From: Halovenus sp037080055
Lineage (GTDB): Archaea; Halobacteriota; Halobacteria; Halobacteriales; Haloarculaceae
Direction of reading: 5' to 3'
Assembly: GCF_037080055.1 (NCBI RefSeq)
Contig: NZ_JBAOJI010000001.1
Location: forward strand, 434,001 to 498,000
Length of the DNA: 64,000 bases
The notes beneath the pieces are model-generated. The model searched no databases and was not told the origin of the DNA. It saw only the letters and a program-made list of their open reading frames with translations. This document shows, one piece after another, positions 59,054 through 64,000 of the stretch (its first letter is position 1; every line of letters starts with the position of its first letter). Made by a program: the position numbers and the translations under genes.

Positions 59054-61924
59054 ATGAGTGGAGTCAGCCCGGCGGCCCGTGACGCGAGGGGCCCCAGCGG
59101 CAGACACGGGGGGAGTCGATCGGGGACAGAGCGACGACAGGCAGTGCGTGCAGTTGTGCTCGCGGGGTTGCTCGTCTGCTCGGTAGTGGCACCGTTTATC
59201 GGGACGATCACGCCTGTCGCGGCACAGAACACGGGCGGCCCCGTCGAGGGGAGCGTCGACCTCGACGTGGAGACACAGGACGGCGACCTCCAGCGCGGTG
59301 AGGAGCAGACGCTGAATCTCGCCGTCTCGAACGACGGGACGGTTCTGACGAACGGAACACACCCGACGGAGGTTCGCGACCGCGCGACCCGGGCCGAATC
59401 CACGGAGCTCAACATCACCGATTCGCCGGCCGAAATCGACGTGCGCTCGGGCGAGCAGTCCCCCGGCGACATCGACAGCGGCGAGACGGTCGTCAGCGGA
59501 TTCGACGTCTACGTCGACGAAGACGCCGATCCCGGTGAGTACGACCTCGGCGTCCGCGCGGAGTACAACAACGTCACCGTCACCGAGTACGAGCAAAACA
59601 GCGACGGTGACGTGATCGCCGTCGACGAGTCCCGGGAAAATGTGACGGAGCAGTTCACCGTCACGGTCGAGGTGGAACCCGAACCAGCCTTCGAGATCAA
59701 CGCCGCCGACGCCGACGTACAGGTCGACGAGAGCGGCGACTTCACCGTCGAACTGACAAACACCGGCGGCGAGGACGCCGAGGATGTGGTCGTGACCGCG
59801 GAATCGACCGATCAAGACATCACCTTCGGCTCCGGTGGTGGGGCCTCGGACCGGGCAGTCGGCCAGTGGGCTGCCGGGGAGACGAACGAACTCACCTATC
59901 AGGTGAACGCGGCCGAAGACACCGTCACGGAGCCGTATCCGATCGATCTCACCGTCGACTTCACTGACCCCGACGGCAACGACGGAACCGATAATTTACG
60001 AACGTCGATCCAGCCACAACCCCGACAGCAGTTCGTCGTCGAGGGAACCGACCACAGCGTCCCGGTCGGTGACAACGGCATCGTCGAAATCGACGTTCGC
60101 AACGCCGGCCCGCAGGATATCGAGAACGCCTCGGTGACTGTCGCGAGCGGCGATCCGGTGATCACCTTCCCCGAGTCAGACGGTGAAGCCACGTCGACGA
60201 CGACGTTCGTCGGCGACTGGGCCGCAGAGACGACGGAGCGGCTGGCAGTGCGGGTTGCCGTCGGCTCCGACGCCGTCCGGCGCAACTACACCCTCGATCT
60301 GACCGTCGACGGCCGCGACGAGTCCGACTCGGAGTTGAACGAGCGAACCCGGCAGTTCGGCTTCGAGCCCGAGCCGAGACAGGTCTACACGGTCGAGAAC
60401 GTCTCACACGACCTCGTCGTCGGCGACAACAGCCCCGTGAGCGTGCAGTTGCGAAATCTTGGGCCACAGAACGTGTCCGATGCGAGAGTGACACTCACTT
60501 CCAGTGACTCCGCGCTCACCTTCGCGGACGGCACGACGACGACGGAGATTTTCGTCGGCGACTGGACGGCCAACGAGAGCCGGATGATTTCGACGCGGCT
60601 GATCGCCTCCGAGGACGCCGTGACGAGTAGCTACTCCATCGAGGCCGCCATCGACGCCCAGGACGGAAACGGGACCGCGTTAGCGACTCGGACGCAGGAG
60701 TTCGGCGTCGAACCGCTGCCACGGCAGCGCTACACCATCGAGGAGACAACGCACGACGTGGCTGTCGACGACGACGGCGTTCTCCGGGTCGAGCTCCGAA
60801 ACGACGGGCCGCTGAATCTCAGCGACGCCTCTGTCGAAGTGACCGGAAACGACGCCGCGATCACCTTCGGAGCTGGCGGGTCCGGGGAGGCAGTCGAGGT
60901 ACAGGACACCGCCTTCGAGACTGGAGAGACCGGACAGCCATCCTCCGAGGCGTTTGTCGGTGACTGGGCAGTCGGCGAGACGAAGACGGTCGCGTATCAA
61001 CTCGGCGCCAGTGAGGACGCGCTCGCGCGCAACTACACGCTCGAAGCGACGGTCACCGCACGCGACGCCGACGACGAGGCAGTGACGGCTCGCACACGGG
61101 AATTCGGCTTCGAGCCCGACAGCGAGCAGACCTTCGAGATCGACGGCACCGAAAGTACACTCCGGGTCGGCGAGGACGGCACGATCAACGGCACTCTGAC
61201 GAACACCGGAAGCGAAGCCGTCGAGGGGACAGCAGTCCTGCTGAACTCCGACGCCGAGACGGTACTGCCCCGGGAGACCCAGTACGCGGTCGGCGAACTC
61301 GCGCCCGGCGAGACCGCAGACTTCGAGTTCCGCATCGGGATCAGCGAGGAAGCCGAAGCCGGACCGCGGATCTTCGAGTTTGAGAGCCGCTACCGAGACG
61401 ACGGCGGCGAGAAGCGGGTCGACAACTCTCAGGACGTGTTCGTCGAAGTCGCGCCGGAACGGGACGCCTTCGTCGTTGAGTCGGTCGACGAGACGCTCGA
61501 ACCCGGTGAGAGCCGGACCGTCGAGATCGAACTGACCAACAACCTCGATTACACCGTCGAGAACATTCGCGCGAAGATCTTCCCGGAGTCGCCGCTTTCG
61601 AGCAGTAACGACGAATCGTTCGTCGCCAGCCTCGAACCGGGCGAGACGGGCACCTTCGTCTTCGATCTCAGCGCTGGCGGCGACGCCGTCCCGAAGGGGT
61701 ATCCGGTCTCGCTGGATGTCCGGTACGACGACGACCGCGGCGAACCGCAACTCGCAGGCACTTACGACGTGGCAGTCGCAGTTGAGGAGAGCAGCGGCGG
61801 GGGCATCTCGCTGTGGGTGTGGCTGCTCGGCCCGATGCTCCTGCTCGGCGGGGTTGGCCTGTACTTCCGGGAGACGGTCAGCACTGCCGGCACGCAACTC
61901 TCGGCGAAACTACGGGGCAGCTAG
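59054..61924 (+). CDS. Large exported six-repeat CARDB-like protein with C-terminal membrane anchor
   Basis: 956 residues. A signal peptide (QAVRAVVLAGLLVCSVVAPFIG) ends near VAA57. Six homologous beta-sandwich repeats of ~115-135 residues start about 212, 325, 443, 558, 692 and 804, each with a Y/F-x-x-E/x-x-T-x-H-D-like entry and an LRNxGP or LTNxG turn. The C-terminus has one membrane helix (ISLWVWLLGPMLLLGGVGLYF). The repeats resemble CARDB/COG1361 S-layer-type domains. The MMPL-type transporter starts 3 bases after the stop, so the protein is probably its exported accessory. Confidence 0.85.
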   Translation: MSGVSPAARDARGPSGRHGGSRSGTERRQAVRAVVLAGLLVCSVVAPFIGTITPVAAQNTGGPVEGSVDLDVETQDGDLQRGEEQTLNLAVSNDGTVLTNGTHPTEVRDRATRAESTELNITDSPAEIDVRSGEQSPGDIDSGETVVSGFDVYVDEDADPGEYDLGVRAEYNNVTVTEYEQNSDGDVIAVDESRENVTEQFTVTVEVEPEPAFEINAADADVQVDESGDFTVELTNTGGEDAEDVVVTAESTDQDITFGSGGGASDRAVGQWAAGETNELTYQVNAAEDTVTEPYPIDLTVDFTDPDGNDGTDNLRTSIQPQPRQQFVVEGTDHSVPVGDNGIVEIDVRNAGPQDIENASVTVASGDPVITFPESDGEATSTTTFVGDWAAETTERLAVRVAVGSDAVRRNYTLDLTVDGRDESDSELNERTRQFGFEPEPRQVYTVENVSHDLVVGDNSPVSVQLRNLGPQNVSDARVTLTSSDSALTFADGTTTTEIFVGDWTANESRMISTRLIASEDAVTSSYSIEAAIDAQDGNGTALATRTQEFGVEPLPRQRYTIEETTHDVAVDDDGVLRVELRNDGPLNLSDASVEVTGNDAAITFGAGGSGEAVEVQDTAFETGETGQPSSEAFVGDWAVGETKTVAYQLGASEDALARNYTLEATVTARDADDEAVTARTREFGFEPDSEQTFEIDGTESTLRVGEDGTINGTLTNTGSEAVEGTAVLLNSDAETVLPRETQYAVGELAPGETADFEFRIGISEEAEAGPRIFEFESRYRDDGGEKRVDNSQDVFVEVAPERDAFVVESVDETLEPGESRTVEIELTNNLDYTVENIRAKIFPESPLSSSNDESFVASLEPGETGTFVFDLSAGGDAVPKGYPVSLDVRYDDDRGEPQLAGTYDVAVAVEESSGGGISLWVWLLGPMLLLGGVGLYFRETVSTAGTQLSAKLRGS

Positions 61925-61927
61925 GCG

Positions 61928-64000
61928 ATGTCCGGGCGCGGGGTCGACTATCAGCCGGTGCTCGATCTCATCAATAGCTGGGTGACCGGCCGGCCGAAGA
62001 CGATCATTCTCGTCTTTCTGATCGTGACCGCACTGTTCGGCCTCGGTCTGCCCTACATCGAAGTCGACCCCGGCGAGGAGGGATTCACCGAGGGCACCGA
62101 CGAACAGGAGGCCTTCGACGCGGTCAACGAGGAGTTCGATCGGCCCTTCGCCAGCGGTGAGGAGACGACACAACTCATCCAGCGCAACGAGAACGTCCTC
62201 TCACGTGAGGGAGTCTTGCGGATGCTCGAACTGTTACAACGGGTCGAGCAGGACACATCCTTGCGCGTCCGAGAGGGCTCGGCTCCTGCGGAGGGTGTCG
62301 CGACCGTGCTGGACTCCGACGCCGAGACCCGCGAACAGCAAATCAGGATCGTCGAGTCCGCAACCGACGCCGAGGTTCGATCCGCCGCCCGGACACTGCT
62401 CGAAGAGAACCCGTCGGTCACGAACTCGCTGAGCAACGATCTCAACGAGGGGGCGCCGTACGCCTCGGCGTCGATCGCCATCGTCGAACACGAGATTCCG
62501 ACCGGCGACAGCGGCGAACTCGAACGCGTCCAGACGGACATGCAGGACACCGCGGATACCGTCGGCGGCGACGTGGTCGTCTTCGGGTCGGCGATTTTCG
62601 ACAGCGAGTTCGAGGCGGCACTGATCGACTCGCTGTCGCTGATGGTGCCGGCGGTGATCGTCCTCATTCTCGTCTTTCTCCTCTTTGCCTACCGCGATCC
62701 GATCGATATGATCCTGGGACTCGCCGCGCTGTTCATCGCCGTCATCTGGACGTTCGGCTTCATCGGCCACGCCCGGATCCCGTTCAACCAGATGATGGTC
62801 GCCATCCCGCCACTCCTCCTCGCGGTCGGGATCGACTTCGGGATCCACGCCGTCAACCGCTACCGCGAGGAACGAGTCGAGGGAAAAGGACCAGAAGAAG
62901 GGATGGTGATCGCAAACGAGCAGTTGGTCGTCGCCTTCTTTATCGTGACAGGGACGACAGCCATCGGCTTCGGGGCGAACATGACCAGCGACCTGCCCGC
63001 CATCTTCGATTTCGGCTTCGTCGCCTCGCTGGGCATCATCTTCACTTTCCTGATTTTCGGGATCTTCCTGCCCGCCGCGAAACTGTTGCTCGACGAACTC
63101 AGACAGGGGACACGGATTCCCGCATTCGGCCAGCAGCCGCTGGGTGACGAGGACTCTCCACTCGGTCGACTCCTGCCGGTGAGTGCCCACGTCGCTAAGA
63201 AGGCCCCGTTCGTAATGCTCGCGGTCATCCTGCTCGTCACTGCGGGTGCCGGCTACGTCGGGACGGGCGTCGACACGGAGTTCGACGACGAGGAATTCCT
63301 GCCGTACGAGGACGTGCCGGCCTACATCGATGTCGTGCCGGAACCGCTGGGACCGGGTGAGTATCAGGTCCGGGGGCTGGTGACCTTCCTCGGTGACAAC
63401 TTCGAGAGCGGCGAGGACAACGAGGTGACCGTCTACGTCGAGGGACCGATCTATCAGGGTCACGCCCTGGAGTCTGTCGATCGCGCGAGCGAGGACCCAC
63501 CGTCGGCCATCGTCTCGGACGGACGGCAGGCCGAGTCCGAGAGCGTCATCGACGTGATCGAGGAGTACGCCGCCGAAGACGAGGAGTTCGCGGCGCTGGT
63601 CGACCGCAACGATCTGTCGGGCAACGGCGTCCCCGACCGGAATCTCGAACGGATCTACGCGGAACTGCTCGCCTCGCCGTACGAAGATGAGACACTGCAG
63701 TACGTCACCGAGGACCTGCAATCGATGCGAGTCATCTACTCCGTCGACGCCGACGCTTCACAGGAAGCGGTCACGACCGACGCCCGGACGGTCGCAGACC
63801 GACACTGGCTCGACGCCACCGCGACCGGCGATACGATCATCTTTCAGACCGTCACCGAGTTACTCTTCGCCTCCGCAATCGTCAGCCTGAGCGTGGCGCT
63901 GGGCCTCACGGCGGTCTTCCTGATCATCATCTACGGACTCTTGGAGGGGCGGGCCTCGCTCGGGCTGGCGAATATCGTCCCGATCATCTCGACGGTCACC
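61928..64000 (+). CDS. RND/MMPL family transporter, 3' end outside window
   Basis: 691 residues visible, still open at the right edge. It starts MSGRGVDYQPVLDLINSWV and has the RND arrangement: TM1 (ILVFLIVTALFGLGLP), a large external loop, then a block of helices (LMVPAVIVLILVFLLFAYR, ILGLAALFIAVIWTFGFIG, MVAIPPLLLAVGIDFGIHAVNRYREE, AFFIVTGTTAIGFGA). A second external loop begins after VMLAVILLVTAGAGYVG (~425), and another helix block starts at about 636. The GIDFGIHAVNRYREE signature is typical of archaeal MMPL-type predicted exporters. Likely exports lipids or hydrophobic compounds with the upstream repeat protein. The gene is not broken within the window. Confidence 0.92.
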   Translation, partial: MSGRGVDYQPVLDLINSWVTGRPKTIILVFLIVTALFGLGLPYIEVDPGEEGFTEGTDEQEAFDAVNEEFDRPFASGEETTQLIQRNENVLSREGVLRMLELLQRVEQDTSLRVREGSAPAEGVATVLDSDAETREQQIRIVESATDAEVRSAARTLLEENPSVTNSLSNDLNEGAPYASASIAIVEHEIPTGDSGELERVQTDMQDTADTVGGDVVVFGSAIFDSEFEAALIDSLSLMVPAVIVLILVFLLFAYRDPIDMILGLAALFIAVIWTFGFIGHARIPFNQMMVAIPPLLLAVGIDFGIHAVNRYREERVEGKGPEEGMVIANEQLVVAFFIVTGTTAIGFGANMTSDLPAIFDFGFVASLGIIFTFLIFGIFLPAAKLLLDELRQGTRIPAFGQQPLGDEDSPLGRLLPVSAHVAKKAPFVMLAVILLVTAGAGYVGTGVDTEFDDEEFLPYEDVPAYIDVVPEPLGPGEYQVRGLVTFLGDNFESGEDNEVTVYVEGPIYQGHALESVDRASEDPPSAIVSDGRQAESESVIDVIEEYAAEDEEFAALVDRNDLSGNGVPDRNLERIYAELLASPYEDETLQYVTEDLQSMRVIYSVDADASQEAVTTDARTVADRHWLDATATGDTIIFQTVTELLFASAIVSLSVALGLTAVFLIIIYGLLEGRASLGLANIVPIISTVT

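Noticed and set aside
59687..61600. Repeated DNA suspected as CRISPR or IS repeats
   Set aside because: The similarity is at protein-domain level (six beta-sandwich repeats of over 100 residues), without exact short DNA repeats and spacers.
1..64000. tRNA or rRNA genes
   Set aside because: No T-loop (GTTCRANTC) with a paired acceptor stem and no rRNA core sequence was found on either strand by eye; a tRNA scan would be decisive.

Overview
The window is a 64-kb piece of a halophilic archaeon (class Halobacteria). The evidence is high GC, very acidic predicted proteins, TATA-box promoters a few bases to about 30 bases upstream of start codons, and archaea-specific genes: thermosome, Hel308, KEOPS subunit Cgi121, Gar1, SRP19, class I lysyl-tRNA synthetase, eS19, archaeal UMP kinase and CheF. 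No rRNA, tRNA, CRISPR array or intact insertion sequence was found. The genus cannot be fixed from the sequence.

Layout. 1-4.7 kb: the end of a sensor kinase, a zinc-ribbon protein, a thiolase coupled to a degenerate HMG-CoA-synthase-like/DUF35 fusion, an unknown protein and an amphi-Trp protein. 4.7-17.3 kb: an Old Yellow Enzyme, cgi121-hel308, an SPFH protein, prephenate dehydratase, a K+/Na+:H+ antiporter with RCK domains, an acyl-CoA carboxylase carboxyltransferase, a Gln/Gly-rich membrane protein and a thermosome subunit. 17.4-22.4 kb: a likely pseudokinase, an Lrp regulator and two tandem glnA genes sharing a nearly identical 683-bp block. 22.4-29 kb: small housekeeping genes (thpR-like, hisA, gar1-srp19), an AT-rich island with a signal-peptidase-like lipoprotein flanked by hairpins, a two-gene antiporter system, an ACT-domain regulator and hisB.

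29-35 kb: an MBL hydrolase, a convergent pair of exported proteins (DyP-like and P19-like), an RNase H-like nuclease, an HTH_10 regulator and a CheF homologue away from any che/arl genes. 35-40.8 kb: a catabolic cluster (ATP-dependent hydantoinase A/B, N-carbamoylsarcosine-amidase-like cysteine hydrolase, ICL/PEP-mutase family enzyme) behind an 18-bp palindrome. 40.8-49.7 kb: a radical SAM protein with a CX4CX2C motif, two unrelated site-2 proteases, an F420/flavin PPOX protein, lysS-pyrH, a DUF7123 protein and thiL. 49.8-59 kb: a PAS histidine kinase, eS19, a SpoIIM-like protein, UspA, carA with a divergent Lrp gene, a small membrane protein, a glutamine amidotransferase, thioredoxin, a prenyl diphosphate synthase, a phasin-like coiled coil and a flavoprotein disulfide reductase. 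59 kb to the end: a six-repeat exported adhesin-like protein followed by an RND/MMPL transporter cut by the window edge.

Most genes are chromosomal core functions. The less ordinary signals are the HMGS-like protein without catalytic residues, the glnA gene-conversion block, the inactive-looking signal-peptidase lipoprotein island, several perfect palindromes placed as operators, the pseudokinase and the hydantoinase/carbamoylsarcosine cluster.
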